Source: Streptococcus sciuri (lineage in GTDB: Bacteria > Bacillota > Bacilli > Lactobacillales > Streptococcaceae). From it: DNA of 64,000 nt. A program made the translations under genes and the position numbers. Under the pieces are notes generated by a model. That model searched no databases. It was not told where the DNA came from and saw only the letters and a list, made by a program, of their open reading frames with translations. Location: NCBI RefSeq assembly GCF_024814375.1, contig NZ_JANUXX010000008.1, forward strand, positions 29,844-93,843. Direction: 5' to 3'. Positions 30,220-39,800 of the stretch are shown here, piece by piece (the stretch's first letter is position 1; the number at the start of each line of letters is the position of its first letter).

Positions 30220-31012
30220 GTGATAAAAACTCCTCCAAGGTATAAATAACAGGAACCACCGCTCCTTTCAGGGAGACTTTGATGGTTTTAGCAAAAACAT
30301 CAATAGCAAGAACTTCTCCCTGACCATCTTGAGTCTCAATAAACTCACCAACATCGGGAAAATCGGTCATCGCTTCTTCGTAAAAATCATCTTCATAGCT
30401 GAGGCAACATTTTAATCGTCCACATAATCCATTATTTTTACCCGATGCCATTGAAAGCCTTTGATTTTTCACCATCTTGATAGAGACAGGCGGAAACTCT
30501 CCTAAAAAAGTGGAACAGCAAAGTAGTCTACCACAAGGTCCAAGACCGCCGTATACTTTTGCTTCTTCTCTAGTATTGATTTGACGCAGTTCAATCCGCA
30601 TGCGAAAATAGCTCGCTAAATCACGTAGCAATCCCCTAAAGTCAACACGCCCATCGGCAGTAAAAGTGATTAGGACATGGTCACGATCAAGAGGAAAACT
30701 AATTGTCACTAAACGCATTTTTAATCCGCTTTGTTTGATGAGAACATTAACATCATTAAAAACATCATTTGCCAACTGACGATTTGTTTCTGCTATCTGA
30801 AAATCACGCTGATTTGCTTGTCTTACAAAAGATGGAAGTTTGCTAGGTAAATGATTTACCTCTATCTCTCTGGGAGCTGTAATAACTTGTGCCAAGTGTA
30901 TTCCTTTTTTCTGCTTAACCACAACAAAACTCTCAAGCAAAAAGGTTTTTTTACTTTCTAGATAGCTCACTTGTCCTGTTTCTATATCTTTAATTTTTAC
31001 TACTTGTGTCAT
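30212..31012 (-). CDS. ricT: RicT/YaaT-like PSP1 domain protein
   Basis: PSP1-domain protein; in Bacillus YaaT (RicT) with RicA and RicF forms an iron-sulfur complex that directs mRNA maturation by RNase Y. It is 266 residues, with cysteine pairs in [13 protein letters not shown] and [13 protein letters not shown]. The ATG at 31012 overlaps the holB stop as ATGA, indicating coupling. Note that RicA relatives, the YlbF-family genes, occur in this window at 39 kb. Confidence 0.92.
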   Translation of the reverse strand: MTQVVKIKDIETGQVSYLESKKTFLLESFVVVKQKKGIHLAQVITAPREIEVNHLPSKLPSFVRQANQRDFQIAETNRQLANDVFNDVNVLIKQSGLKMRLVTISFPLDRDHVLITFTADGRVDFRGLLRDLASYFRMRIELRQINTREEAKVYGGLGPCGRLLCCSTFLGEFPPVSIKMVKNQRLSMASGKNNGLCGRLKCCLSYEDDFYEEAMTDFPDVGEFIETQDGQGEVLAIDVFAKTIKVSLKGAVVPVIYTLEEFLSHG

Positions 31013-31890
31013 GATAATACCATATATTCTAATGCATTTTGAAAACTGACATTTCTTCGCCACATATCATAAGAATGATGTAACTCTTCTAAAAGCTTTC
31101 GAACCTTTTTTTCAGAAAGATTTTTAGCGAGTAGCAAGGTCAAAAATTGATAAGCAATATCCTGTTCTGGCTTGTCACCTACTAGTGCTACTAAGCGTGA
31201 GACCTCCAGATAAGCTTGATAGCGATTTTTGAGCAATAAGTCTACAAACTCTTGACACTCGTTGATTAGTGTCAAACTTTGCTTATTAGCCATCAACCGC
31301 TCCAAGTCTGACTTATCCTTTGCTACACTAGCTAAAAGATAAGCTTGACTCTTTAGAAAGCCTTTCTGTTCAGCCTCGTTCTCAAGATATAATTGATTTT
31401 TTGGAAAACGAAAAATTTGAGTGCGACTTTTTATAGTCGCTAATACTTGATTTTCATCGTTAGTTAATAAAATAATCAAAACCGAACTTTGAGGATCTTC
31501 GATAACTTTTAGAAGACTATTGGCAGCATTGACATGCATTTTTTCGCAGTCCTTGATAATGAATACCTGACTTTTTCCCTCAAAACCAGATTGTGAAAAT
31601 TCTTTAATCAAAGTTCTAATGGTGTCCGTTTTAATGACATTACCATTAGGTACTATCAACTTGACATCAGAAAATTCACCTTGGGAAATTAAACGACAAG
31701 AACGACAAACACCGCAGGGAAGCTTATTTTGGAGATTGTCACAGAAACGACTCTGTGCTAAAAATAAAGCCATCTCAAAACTCGCAAAACCACCCGAAAA
31801 GAGATAAGCATGACTGAGACTATCCATCTGTAAAATGGTTTTAAATTGCTGAAAAAGTGTTGGTTGAAGTTGTTTTATCTCTGTCATCAT
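31009..31890 (-). CDS. holB: DNA polymerase III delta' subunit
   Basis: Clamp-loader subunit. The AAA+ fold is partly kept, with a zinc-module cysteine set ([10 protein letters not shown]) and sensor segment [20 protein letters not shown], typical of delta'. It lacks a functional Walker A, as usual for delta'. At 293 residues it is normal for streptococci. It overlaps tmk by 4 nt and ricT by 4 nt. Confidence 0.93.
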   Translation of the reverse strand: MMTEIKQLQPTLFQQFKTILQMDSLSHAYLFSGGFASFEMALFLAQSRFCDNLQNKLPCGVCRSCRLISQGEFSDVKLIVPNGNVIKTDTIRTLIKEFSQSGFEGKSQVFIIKDCEKMHVNAANSLLKVIEDPQSSVLIILLTNDENQVLATIKSRTQIFRFPKNQLYLENEAEQKGFLKSQAYLLASVAKDKSDLERLMANKQSLTLINECQEFVDLLLKNRYQAYLEVSRLVALVGDKPEQDIAYQFLTLLLAKNLSEKKVRKLLEELHHSYDMWRRNVSFQNALEYMVLS

Positions 31891-32531
31891 ATCGAATGTT
31901 TCTCCAAAAATCCAATGATATGGCTATAAGCTATTTTAACCACTTCATTTAATGGTTTTGTCGCATCAATAGTCACTATACGATCATGATTGCTATTAAC
32001 TAGTGCCAAATAGCCACTTCTAACCTTCTGGTGAAGTTCTAGCGCTTCTAAATCCAAACGATTAATCTCACGATTTTCATTTTGGCTAATCCTCTTTAGT
32101 CCTACTTCAGATGGTACATCAAAGTACAGCGTCATATCAGGCTGTCTTTTATCTGTAGCGTAATCATTTAACCAACTAATTGCCTCCTTATCAAGCCCTC
32201 GTCCCGCCCCTTGATAGGCAACTGAACTATCAATAAAACGATCTATCAAAACAAGATGACCTTCTTCCAAAGCGGGTGCTACCTTTTCTACCCAATGCTG
32301 GCGTCTAGCAGCGATATAAAGTAAAAGCTCAGTCTTACTGTCCATCTGTGTATGATTAATATCTAAAATCACATCACGAATACGCTCCGAAATCTGAACG
32401 CCACCAGGTTCACGAGTGATTAAAATAGGCTGAGAAACTTTTTCCTTTAAGAGAGGAAAAAGCATCTCTAAAACCGTTGTTTTGCCTGCTCCATCTGGTC
32501 CTTCAAATGATAGCAAGTAACCATTTGTCAT
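31887..32531 (-). CDS. tmk: Thymidylate kinase
   Basis: Phosphorylates dTMP to dTDP. It has a P-loop [11 protein letters not shown] at residues 9-19, a DR(Y/F) motif in [14 protein letters not shown] and the LID region, in 214 residues. It heads the tmk-holB-ricT-yabA-rsmI cluster, with an AAAGGAG site about 10 nt before the ATG. Confidence 0.96.
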   Translation of the reverse strand: MTNGYLLSFEGPDGAGKTTVLEMLFPLLKEKVSQPILITREPGGVQISERIRDVILDINHTQMDSKTELLLYIAARRQHWVEKVAPALEEGHLVLIDRFIDSSVAYQGAGRGLDKEAISWLNDYATDKRQPDMTLYFDVPSEVGLKRISQNENREINRLDLEALELHQKVRSGYLALVNSNHDRIVTIDATKPLNEVVKIAYSHIIGFLEKHSI

Positions 32532-32581
32532 AACCTATAGCGCTCCTTTACCATTTTCTTCTATTGTATCAAAAAATCAAC

Positions 32582-32608
32582 AAAAAAACACCGCTCAACA
32601 GAGCAGGT
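32582..32608 (-). terminator. Terminator after CBS-ACT gene
   Basis: On the minus strand an ACC-x-GCTC / GAGC-GGT stem with one bulge and a 4-nt loop is followed by seven Ts. Confidence 0.75.
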
Positions 32609-32616
32609 ATTTTCAC

Positions 32617-33273
32617 TTATAAAGCCTTAGCCTGCGTTTGCTCGACAGCCTCAATAATGACAGGAACCTCTGAAAAAATGGATTTGACCTTATCGTCAGA
32701 ATGATGTCCTTCTAGCTGTATCTCGATAGTTGACTGACCAGACTTATGTTCTGCTATCACAGTCCGTCTGATATTAATTTCTGCTTTAGCAATAGCATCA
32801 ACTGCTTTGGCTAGTGTGCCAACACTATCCTCACCTAAAAGCACAAGACGGGTTCCAACTTCCCCATATCCTGAGACCTCTAGAAAAGCTTTGAAAATAT
32901 CTTTATCTGTGATAATACCATAGACTTGATTATTATCGACAACAGGCAAAACTCCCACATTATGTTTCATCATGATGTAGATAGCATCTTCAAGACTGGC
33001 ATAACGTGACACTGTGTAGACTTTCCTAACCATAAGATCACGAATTTTAGTCTTATTAAGCAAGTAATTCATTTCATAGATAGATAGACTTGTTGCTTTT
33101 GATGGTGTTGCTTCTGCCATAACCCCTTCTGTAACAATACCTACAAGCTTGTCATTTTCAATCACTGGTAAACGACGTAAACCTTGCTCACGAAGAAGAT
33201 CTGTTGCTTGTGCCACCGTAGTATCTGGTGAGATGAAAACAACCTTTTTTGTCATATAATCTTTAACTGCCAT
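32617..33273 (-). CDS. CBS-pair and ACT domain protein (AcuB-like)
   Basis: A 218-residue soluble sensor: tandem CBS domains (about 5-60 and 80-135), with GIVTEG and GIITDKDIF as the nucleotide-binding strands, then an ACT-like domain from about 140 (GTRLVLLGEDSVGTLAKAV). This is the AcuB-type layout that usually binds adenine nucleotides. No enzyme domain is present. Monocistronic, with a clear terminator. Role unknown. Confidence 0.85.
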   Translation of the reverse strand: MAVKDYMTKKVVFISPDTTVAQATDLLREQGLRRLPVIENDKLVGIVTEGVMAEATPSKATSLSIYEMNYLLNKTKIRDLMVRKVYTVSRYASLEDAIYIMMKHNVGVLPVVDNNQVYGIITDKDIFKAFLEVSGYGEVGTRLVLLGEDSVGTLAKAVDAIAKAEINIRRTVIAEHKSGQSTIEIQLEGHHSDDKVKSIFSEVPVIIEAVEQTQAKAL

Positions 33274-33414
33274 AATTCCCTCCTCTTTCTAAAAATGAAA
33301 ACTATTTCTAGTCTATATTATATCACTTTTTTCATCGTTTTCTTGTCATCTTTTCAAAAATAAGAGATTTTGCTATAATAGCACCGAAAAGAAAAAACGA
33401 GACAGAGAGTAAGC

Positions 33415-34263
33415 ATGTTTGAAAAAATATTAGGTCTGACAAAAAGATACTGGGTAGGAGTGGTTTTACTTAATGGTGTCATGCTAGTTTTAGGGATATC
33501 TGTCATTGAGAACGTTTTTGATGATATGCCATTTCTAAAATACATCGCTTCTTACTTATCCGCCTTTTTCGCTTTTGGAGATATTTTGATTCTTATCGCT
33601 TTGTGTCAAAGCGTGAGACAACATAGTCGCTTTTTACAAAATACTTATCTAAAGCTTTTGATTAGCACACATATTAGTTTGATTTATAACATCTGCTATG
33701 TTTTCTTTGCGATTAGCGTTGGATTTTTTACCAAATCATCTTGGTATTTTATCTATGCGTTATATCACTTCATCTTTGCACTCAGTAAATCGTCTATAGT
33801 CCGATTTTTACACAAAGAGAATAGTCCTATCTTTTTTTGGCAACTCTATAGGCGATTAGGTTATTTTCTCATCCTATCTGCCATTATTTTTCACCTTGTG
33901 GTCATTTTTGTATCATCTGGAAGGGATAACGTACATATCCAATATCCTTTTATGGTTTATTTCATAGCTTTGATGACTTTTATCAATCTTATTAGTAGCC
34001 TTGTTCATTTATTGTCATCAAAAAGCAACCGAAGCCCTCAACTCAGATCTGTTCGCCCAATCAATTTTGCAACATCGCTCTTTTCTCTCTTTTTCCTACA
34101 AACCATGTTATTAAGACTTTATGGTAAAGGAGAACCTAACTTTCAACGCTTGATGACTATTCTTTTAGGAACGAGTATTTTTTTTATCTTGATTATTTTA
34201 GGAATTTCCATGATTGTCATAGCTCATCACAATTTCAAAATTATTAAAAAAGCAGAAGCTTAG
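33415..34263 (+). CDS. Polytopic membrane protein of unknown function
   Basis: I do not recognise this 282-residue protein. It has about seven hydrophobic segments (near residues 15-32, 45-62, 80-98, 105-122, 150-170, 178-198 and 250-272) and short basic loops, with no enzyme motif. A His/Phe-rich middle (YHFIFALSKSSIVRFLHK) is notable. An extended -10 TGCTATAAT (33371-33379) and a GAGAG site precede the ATG. It stands alone between the CBS-ACT and liv genes, convergent with liv, and shares a terminator with it. Confidence 0.7.
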   Translation: MFEKILGLTKRYWVGVVLLNGVMLVLGISVIENVFDDMPFLKYIASYLSAFFAFGDILILIALCQSVRQHSRFLQNTYLKLLISTHISLIYNICYVFFAISVGFFTKSSWYFIYALYHFIFALSKSSIVRFLHKENSPIFFWQLYRRLGYFLILSAIIFHLVVIFVSSGRDNVHIQYPFMVYFIALMTFINLISSLVHLLSSKSNRSPQLRSVRPINFATSLFSLFFLQTMLLRLYGKGEPNFQRLMTILLGTSIFFILIILGISMIVIAHHNFKIIKKAEA

Positions 34264-34277
34264 GCTCCTGCTTTTTT
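34246..34277. terminator. Bidirectional terminator between the orphan membrane gene and liv operon
   Basis: Stem AAAAAAGCAG with complement plus an inner AGC/GCT pair around TTAG. It overlaps the last codons of the gene at 34263 and the end of livF. Confidence 0.85.
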
Positions 34278-34989
34278 AACCACCAAGATAAGCTTTACGT
34301 ACCTCATCAGAAGCCAGTAACTCTTGCCCAGTTCCTGAGAGAACAATTTTTCCTGTTTCTAACACATAACCACGATTGGCGATAGCTAACGCTTTATTTG
34401 CATTTTGTTCAACTAAAAGGACAGTTGTGCCTTGTTTTTGTATATCTTGGATAATATCAAAAATTTCTTGAATGAAAATCGGTGCAAGTCCCATCGAAGG
34501 TTCATCAAGAAGAAGCAATTTAGGGCGACTCATCAATGCACGCCCCATGGCAAGCATTTGTTGCTCACCACCTGACAAAGTTGCAGCATCTTGATTTTTG
34601 CGTTCTTCTAACCGTGGGAAACGGTCGAAAATCATTTTAAGATTTTTTTGATTTTGCTCACGGTCATTGTGCAAGAAAGCGCCCATTTCTAGATTTTCCA
34701 TAACGGTTAAGCCCGAAAAAACATGACGCCCTTCTGGAACTTGCGATAAACCATTTGCAACAATTTTTCGAGCAGGAGCTTTATCAATAGACTCCCCTAA
34801 AAATGTGACAAAGCCTTCACTTGGGCGAATAAGCCCCGAGATGGTACGTAAAATAGATGTTTTACCAGCACCATTAGCTCCGATAAGGGTGACAACCTCA
34901 CCTTCATTCACTTCAAAAGAGACATTTTTCACAGCCTGAATAACACCATAATGAATGGATAGATTGTTAACTGTCAACATGGCACTCAC
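34276..34989 (-). CDS. livF: Branched-chain amino acid ABC transporter ATPase LivF
   Basis: Second ATPase of the Liv importer. Walker A GANGAGKTS, signature LSGGEQQML, Walker B LLLLDEPSMGL; 237 residues, typical of LivF. Its start codon shares bases with the end of livG, so expression is coupled. Confidence 0.95.
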   Translation of the reverse strand: MSAMLTVNNLSIHYGVIQAVKNVSFEVNEGEVVTLIGANGAGKTSILRTISGLIRPSEGFVTFLGESIDKAPARKIVANGLSQVPEGRHVFSGLTVMENLEMGAFLHNDREQNQKNLKMIFDRFPRLEERKNQDAATLSGGEQQMLAMGRALMSRPKLLLLDEPSMGLAPIFIQEIFDIIQDIQKQGTTVLLVEQNANKALAIANRGYVLETGKIVLSGTGQELLASDEVRKAYLGG

Positions 34990-35753
34990 TACGCTTCACC
35001 TCCCAGATAAGCTTCAATCACTCGCTTATCACTTTTAATCTCATCTGGCGTGCCATGAGCAATCACACGTCCATACTCAAGAACATAGATACGCTCAGTT
35101 ACTTCCATGACAAGACTCATATCATGCTCAATCAACATAATCGTGATATTAAATTTTTCCTTAATTTGACGTATTAATTGGGTTAATTCTGCTGTTTCCT
35201 GAGGGTTCATCCCAGCAGCAGGTTCATCTAAAAATAAAATTTTGGGCTCAGTAGCCAGAGCTCTAACAATTTCTAGACGACGTTGTTGTCCATAAGGTAA
35301 ATTTTTAGCTAATGTATCTGCTTTTTCATTCAAATCAAAAATAGCTAACAAGTCTAAAGCTTTTTTTCTCAGCTCCTTTTCACCACTATAGTGACTCGGT
35401 AAGCGTAAAAAATCTGCGATAAGATTCGTCTTGTGGCTATTGGATAATCCGACAAGCACATTATCCAAAACTGTCATTTCCTTAAAGAGACGAATATTTT
35501 GAAAGGTACGTGAAAGTCCGAGAGCTGCAATTCGATAAGGATTTTTGCCGTTCAACAAATTGCCATCAAGTGTAATCGTCCCTTCACTTGGTTCGTACAC
35601 TCCTGTCAAAAGGTTAAAAAGCGTTGTTTTACCAGCACCATTGGGACCGATAAGACCTACCAATTCTCCTTCGTTCAGCTCCAAAGTCACATCACCAACA
35701 GCTGTTAATCCACCAAAATTTTTCGTTAAATGTTTGACATCAAGAAGTGCCAT
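34989..35753 (-). CDS. livG: Branched-chain amino acid ABC transporter ATPase LivG
   Basis: First ATPase of the Liv importer. Walker A GPNGAGKTTLFN, a switch region with the LivG-specific long insert, and Walker B LFLDEPAAGMNPQE; 254 residues. It abuts livM and livF with overlapping stop and start codons. Confidence 0.95.
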   Translation of the reverse strand: MALLDVKHLTKNFGGLTAVGDVTLELNEGELVGLIGPNGAGKTTLFNLLTGVYEPSEGTITLDGNLLNGKNPYRIAALGLSRTFQNIRLFKEMTVLDNVLVGLSNSHKTNLIADFLRLPSHYSGEKELRKKALDLLAIFDLNEKADTLAKNLPYGQQRRLEIVRALATEPKILFLDEPAAGMNPQETAELTQLIRQIKEKFNITIMLIEHDMSLVMEVTERIYVLEYGRVIAHGTPDEIKSDKRVIEAYLGGEA

Positions 35754-36706
35754 TAGTTTTTGACCTCCTTATCTTTCTTAAAAAGAGTTGACAGTTTCAA
35801 TTCACGAGTGCCAAGAAGCCCTCCTGGACGAAAAACCATAACTAAAATGAGTGCTAAAGAGTAGATGACCATACGCAAATCAGAAAAATTCTGCAAATAC
35901 ATATTCAAAACACCTAGCACAATCGCAGCAACAATCGTACCAGTCATTGAACCTAAACCACCCAACACAGCAATAATCAGATAATCAATTGATTTCATAA
36001 TCGTAAAATCTTTTGGTACGACTGTTCCGATATAGCCAACGTATAGAGATCCTGCTATACTTGCTGTCATCGCTGCAAAAGCAAAAGTCATCACTTTGAT
36101 TTTTGTAGTGTTAACACCCATTGATTCAGCTGCAATTTCATCTTCTCTCACTGAGATAACTTCGCGACCAATAGAACTACGCAAAAAATTTAACATCAAA
36201 ATAGCAATCACAACAACAAAGGCATAAACAACAGGCCAAGATGTATATTGAAGAATATCAGTGAGTCCAGCTGCGCCATTAGTTACTTCACCACCATTGA
36301 CAATAGCGATACGAATGATTTCTGCAACCCCAAGTGTTGCAATAGCAAGATAATCTCCCTTTAAACGGAGTGTTGGAAAACCAACAATAATGGCTATAAA
36401 ACCAGCAATCAAGACACCTATCAGCATTGAAAGATAAAATCCTGCATAAGTGTCATTGTAACCTGTGATAATAGCTGTTGCGTAAGCCCCAATCGCCATA
36501 AAGCCCGCTTGTCCCAAAGGAAACTGTCCTGTAAAACCAAGCACTAAGTTTGTTCCCATCGCCATAATGATTGAGATACCTACTCCCATCATAATCTGAA
36601 TGTAGTAAGCACCCAAAACACCTGTACCTGTTAAAAAAGCAAGAAGTAGATAAATCACGACAATAACAGCTGCCCAAGAAAGTATCGGTTTTAAATTTTG
36701 TTTCAT
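35753..36706 (-). CDS. livM: Branched-chain amino acid ABC permease LivM
   Basis: Membrane subunit with about nine helices in 317 residues. The permease EAA-like region SVREDEIAAESMGVNTTKIK and the helix LPLGQAGFMAIGAY fit LivM. It lies in the livJHMGF operon, 3 nt after livH. Confidence 0.94.
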   Translation of the reverse strand: MKQNLKPILSWAAVIVVIYLLLAFLTGTGVLGAYYIQIMMGVGISIIMAMGTNLVLGFTGQFPLGQAGFMAIGAYATAIITGYNDTYAGFYLSMLIGVLIAGFIAIIVGFPTLRLKGDYLAIATLGVAEIIRIAIVNGGEVTNGAAGLTDILQYTSWPVVYAFVVVIAILMLNFLRSSIGREVISVREDEIAAESMGVNTTKIKVMTFAFAAMTASIAGSLYVGYIGTVVPKDFTIMKSIDYLIIAVLGGLGSMTGTIVAAIVLGVLNMYLQNFSDLRMVIYSLALILVMVFRPGGLLGTRELKLSTLFKKDKEVKN

Positions 36707-36709
36707 GTT

Positions 36710-37579
36710 TTACACCTTCTCCTTTACATTCTTCCCAAGAATACCTGCTGGACGAATGAGTAAAATAATAATCAAAACAGCATAAACAACAATATCTCTG
36801 AAACTTGACCAACCAACTGAGATAGAGAAAGTTTCTAACAATCCAATAAGCACACCGCCCAATGCAGCTCCAGGAATAATACCAATTCCTCCAAGAACTG
36901 CCGCAATGAAAGCTTTGATACCTGGTGTCATTCCCATTAGAGGATCAATAGAATTGTAATAAAGACCAATTAATACTCCTGCAGCTCCTGCTAAAGCTGA
37001 TCCAAGAGCAAAGGTAAAACTAATAGTATGGTTGACATCGATTCCCATCAACTGTGCAGCGTCACTATCGACTGATACAGCGCGCATCGCTTTACCCATC
37101 TTTGTCTGCTTAACAATGAACTGCAAAGCAAGCATCAAAATAATAGAAACACAAAGAATAATCAATTGCACATTTGTAATGCTAATAGAGCCTAAATTAT
37201 ATTTGACCGTCTCAATGGCTTGCGGAAAAGCACGCTTATCAGCTCCAACAAAATAGACCATGATATACTCCAAGAAAAAGGATACTCCAATCGCTGTAAT
37301 CAAAGCGGCAATCCGAGTTGAGTGACGCAATGGACGATAAGCTAAAAATTCAATAACTACTCCTAAAAGAGCCGTTACTAGCATTGTCAAGATAAGCGCC
37401 ACAAAGAAGTTCATATGATAGGCATTGATGAAATAATAACCAATAAAAGCTCCCATCATATAAATATCACCGTGAGCAAAGTTAATCAATTTGATGATAC
37501 CATAAACCATTGTATATCCTAGCGCCAGTAGTGCATAAACACTTCCTAGGATAAGGCCATTAACGAGCTGTTGTAACAT
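36710..37579 (-). CDS. livH: Branched-chain amino acid ABC permease LivH
   Basis: Membrane subunit beginning LQQLVNGLILGSVYALLALG, with the EAA loop MRAVSVDSDAAQLMGIDVNH; 289 residues. The frame is open a further 26 codons upstream, but family members start at this ATG (37579). The site upstream (GGGTG) is weak, suggesting coupling within the operon. Confidence 0.93.
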   Translation of the reverse strand: MLQQLVNGLILGSVYALLALGYTMVYGIIKLINFAHGDIYMMGAFIGYYFINAYHMNFFVALILTMLVTALLGVVIEFLAYRPLRHSTRIAALITAIGVSFFLEYIMVYFVGADKRAFPQAIETVKYNLGSISITNVQLIILCVSIILMLALQFIVKQTKMGKAMRAVSVDSDAAQLMGIDVNHTISFTFALGSALAGAAGVLIGLYYNSIDPLMGMTPGIKAFIAAVLGGIGIIPGAALGGVLIGLLETFSISVGWSSFRDIVVYAVLIIILLIRPAGILGKNVKEKV

Positions 37580-37680
37580 GTTGTTCACCCAACTTTCTAA
37601 CATATAATAAGGGAAGCAGAAGAACCCTGACACGACTTCAATCACTCTACTTCCCATCTTACTTACTCTATATAAATTTG

Positions 37681-38853
37681 TTATTCATCGGGGTTGACGG
37701 TTATAGATGATGTTTCTTCACCGTTTGTCAAACCAATCACAGGTACTGATTTGACAGGATTGTGCTTACTATTCATCGTCATCTTACCTGTCACACCTTC
37801 AAAATTTTTCAATTTAGCAAGTGATTTTGCAATATCTTTTGAGTTGTCAGCTTTTTCACTCGCCTTTGCAATCATATAAACAGAGTCATAGGCCAAGGCA
37901 GCAAACATTGAAGGTTTTTCTCCATATTTTTCCTCATAATTTTTAGCAAAAGTTGCTGCCTTTTCAGAACTAGCTGCTGAAAATCCTGAAATATAATAAA
38001 TATCATTCACATTTTTCTTACCAGCTAACTCTATGAGTTTAGCATCCGCAAAGCCATCTGGTCCAGCAATTGGCTGACTAATGCCCATCTCACGAGCTTG
38101 CTTGATAATAGTACCTGTTTCATTGTAATAACCCGGCATGATGATAGCATCAAAGTCAAGTTTTTTGATATTAGTTAGAGCAGATTGGAAGTCTGTATCT
38201 CCAGATTGAAAAGCAAGCTCACTAACGATAGTCCCTTTGTAGTGCTTTTTAAATTCCTTTGCAATTCCTTTTCCATAATCACTAGAGTTATCATAATAAA
38301 GGATAACCTTTTTAGCTTTTAACTTATCAGAAGCAAAGGTAGAAAGGATTTGACCTTGATAGCTGTCAATAAAGGTTGTTCTAAAGACGTACTCTTTTGT
38401 TTCACCTTTTTTAGTAACGGTTAAATCATCCGTTGTACCAGAAGGTGTCACTAACGCAACACCTGCCAACTGAGAACTTGGTGCTGCTGAAGCAGTCGCT
38501 CCAGAAGTCGCCGGACCAACGATAGCATTAACTTTTTCTTGAGTCGCAAGACTCGTCGCTACTGTTGCTGCTTCACTATTATCAGATTTATTATCTTTAG
38601 AGGTGACTTCAATTTTCTTTCCATCAATGCCACCGACTTTGTTCAACTCTTCGACTGCCATCATAGCACCTTTTTTCTCAGCTGAACCATAAGCAGAGAC
38701 ACTTCCTGTCAACTCAAAGTTCAAACCAAGCTTAAATGTCTCACCAATTTCTGTGCCGGCTGCTGATGAGCTGACGCTAGGCGGAGAACTACAAGAAGCT
38801 AAAAAAACTGTAGTGACAAAGGCAACTGCTACAAGAGCAAATTTTTTTTTCAT
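37681..38853 (-). CDS. livJ: Branched-chain amino acid binding lipoprotein
   Basis: Extracellular solute receptor of the Liv importer. The signal peptide ends in lipobox LASC with lipidated Cys21; after a Ser-rich linker comes a type I periplasmic-binding fold (LNFELTGSVSAYGSAEKKGA). 390 residues. It is the first gene of the operon, with a CodY-boxed promoter. Confidence 0.95.
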   Translation of the reverse strand: MKKKFALVAVAFVTTVFLASCSSPPSVSSSAAGTEIGETFKLGLNFELTGSVSAYGSAEKKGAMMAVEELNKVGGIDGKKIEVTSKDNKSDNSEAATVATSLATQEKVNAIVGPATSGATASAAPSSQLAGVALVTPSGTTDDLTVTKKGETKEYVFRTTFIDSYQGQILSTFASDKLKAKKVILYYDNSSDYGKGIAKEFKKHYKGTIVSELAFQSGDTDFQSALTNIKKLDFDAIIMPGYYNETGTIIKQAREMGISQPIAGPDGFADAKLIELAGKKNVNDIYYISGFSAASSEKAATFAKNYEEKYGEKPSMFAALAYDSVYMIAKASEKADNSKDIAKSLAKLKNFEGVTGKMTMNSKHNPVKSVPVIGLTNGEETSSITVNPDE

Positions 38854-38897
38854 CTGTTTTTCTCCTTAATTCTATCTTAAAATGAAATACATGTATA

Positions 38898-38926
38898 AGG
38901 ATACAGAATTATCAGAAAACTGTCAA
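38898..38926 (-). promoter_or_regulatory. livJ promoter with CodY box
   Basis: Minus strand: TTGACA (38921-38926), a 17-bp spacer and TATCCT (38898-38903). The spacer holds a match with two mismatches to the CodY motif AATTTTCWGAAAATT (38907-38921). This predicts repression by CodY when isoleucine, leucine and valine are abundant. Confidence 0.75.
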
Positions 38927-38985
38927 GGTTTTTTTACCCATTTATTGCAAATCATTCAAAAAGTTTTCTAAAAACTCTCTTCTCT

Positions 38986-39276
38986 CTATTTAATCAGTGT
39001 TATATCCTGTTGAGGTATCAGTTCCATCTGTTCTTCTGCAATTTTAGAAAGATTTCCAACAAAATCTCTATCAATATCATCTTGTTGCGAAGGTCTTACT
39101 TTTTTAATAAATTTTAATTTTTCTAATTCTGTTATCACATCTCTATACAAAATCGCATCTATATACAAAATCACGTAATGCATACGCCTAGAGTGATATA
39201 AAATATCACCATATTTCTGTAACTTTTTTGCATCACGGTTATAATAAAGATAGATTGCTAAACTCTTTCGTTTCAT
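38986..39276 (-). CDS. ylbG: YlbG/DUF2129 family protein
   Basis: A 96-residue cytoplasmic protein of DUF2129, recognised by SLAIYLYYNRDAKKLQKYGD near its start and KKVRPS. The ATG at 39276 lies one nt after the ylbF stop. The frame is open upstream but begins inside ylbF. Function is unknown; it is paired with ylbF in most Lactobacillales. Confidence 0.85.
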   Translation of the reverse strand: MKRKSLAIYLYYNRDAKKLQKYGDILYHSRRMHYVILYIDAILYRDVITELEKLKFIKKVRPSQQDDIDRDFVGNLSKIAEEQMELIPQQDITLIK

Positions 39277-39277
39277 A

Positions 39278-39730
39278 CTACTGTTCATCTTCATCACTTT
39301 CTCTAATAGTGCGTCCCTTTTTTCTATGAGGAGCTTTATGAGGAGCAAGGGGCAGCCCTGTATCTACAAAAATTTTTGAGGAGACTGCCTGAGCTAAGGC
39401 TTTTGCCACGGTTGCTAAAAGCTCTTGAAGAGCCACCTCAGATTGTCTAAAAGCTATAACAGTTGGATATAAATCAAGTTTTCGTTTAAGCTTGTAAAGT
39501 TCTTTTTTCTTATCCATAACCTCTGGAAGAACTGTTCCGTAAGCAGCCAAATTCTCATAATCTTCTTTTTTAGCACTAAAATCTGCTAGCATATCTTGTA
39601 ACACATCATCTGTATCAAAAGCTGCTTTGGTGTTCTGATAAGCTTTTGCTTCATCTGTTTGTACTATAGCTAGGACAAGCTCCTCTATTGCATCATCTAA
39701 CTCCAACAATTGATTATCAACGATTAACAT
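39278..39730 (-). CDS. ylbF: YlbF/YmcA family protein
   Basis: A 150-residue helical protein of the YlbF/YmcA (RicF/RicA) family, which in Bacillus works with RicT in RNase Y-dependent mRNA maturation. It has conserved long helices with QEKA-like TDEAKAYQNTKAAFD near residue 25. I start it at ATG 39730. The -10 box TATAAT ends only 6 nt before that ATG and no ribosome site is present, so the mRNA is predicted leaderless. An upstream in-frame start at 39772 lies within the clpP terminator and is unlikely. Confidence 0.85.
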   Translation of the reverse strand: MLIVDNQLLELDDAIEELVLAIVQTDEAKAYQNTKAAFDTDDVLQDMLADFSAKKEDYENLAAYGTVLPEVMDKKKELYKLKRKLDLYPTVIAFRQSEVALQELLATVAKALAQAVSSKIFVDTGLPLAPHKAPHRKKGRTIRESDEDEQ

Positions 39731-39736
39731 ACTTTC

Positions 39737-39742
39737 ATTATA
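39737..39742 (-). promoter_or_regulatory. -10 box of ylbF, leaderless layout
   Basis: TATAAT on the minus strand, 6 nt before the ylbF ATG. The -35 is poor and lies in the T-rich tail of the clpP terminator. Confidence 0.5.
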
Positions 39743-39758
39743 CACTATTTTGACATGC

Positions 39759-39790
39759 AAAAAAAGCATCAATCACCAGCGATCAATGCT
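39759..39790 (-). terminator. Terminator of clpP
   Basis: On the minus strand a 10-bp stem with two G-T pairs (AGCATTGATC with GATTGATGCT), a 6-nt loop, then seven Ts. Confidence 0.82.
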
Positions 39791-39800
39791 TGATTAGTCA

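Noticed and set aside
32532..32600. Strong promoter for tmk overlapping the CBS-ACT terminator
   Set aside because: TACAAT is present but the -35 at proper spacing is poor (GTGTTT).
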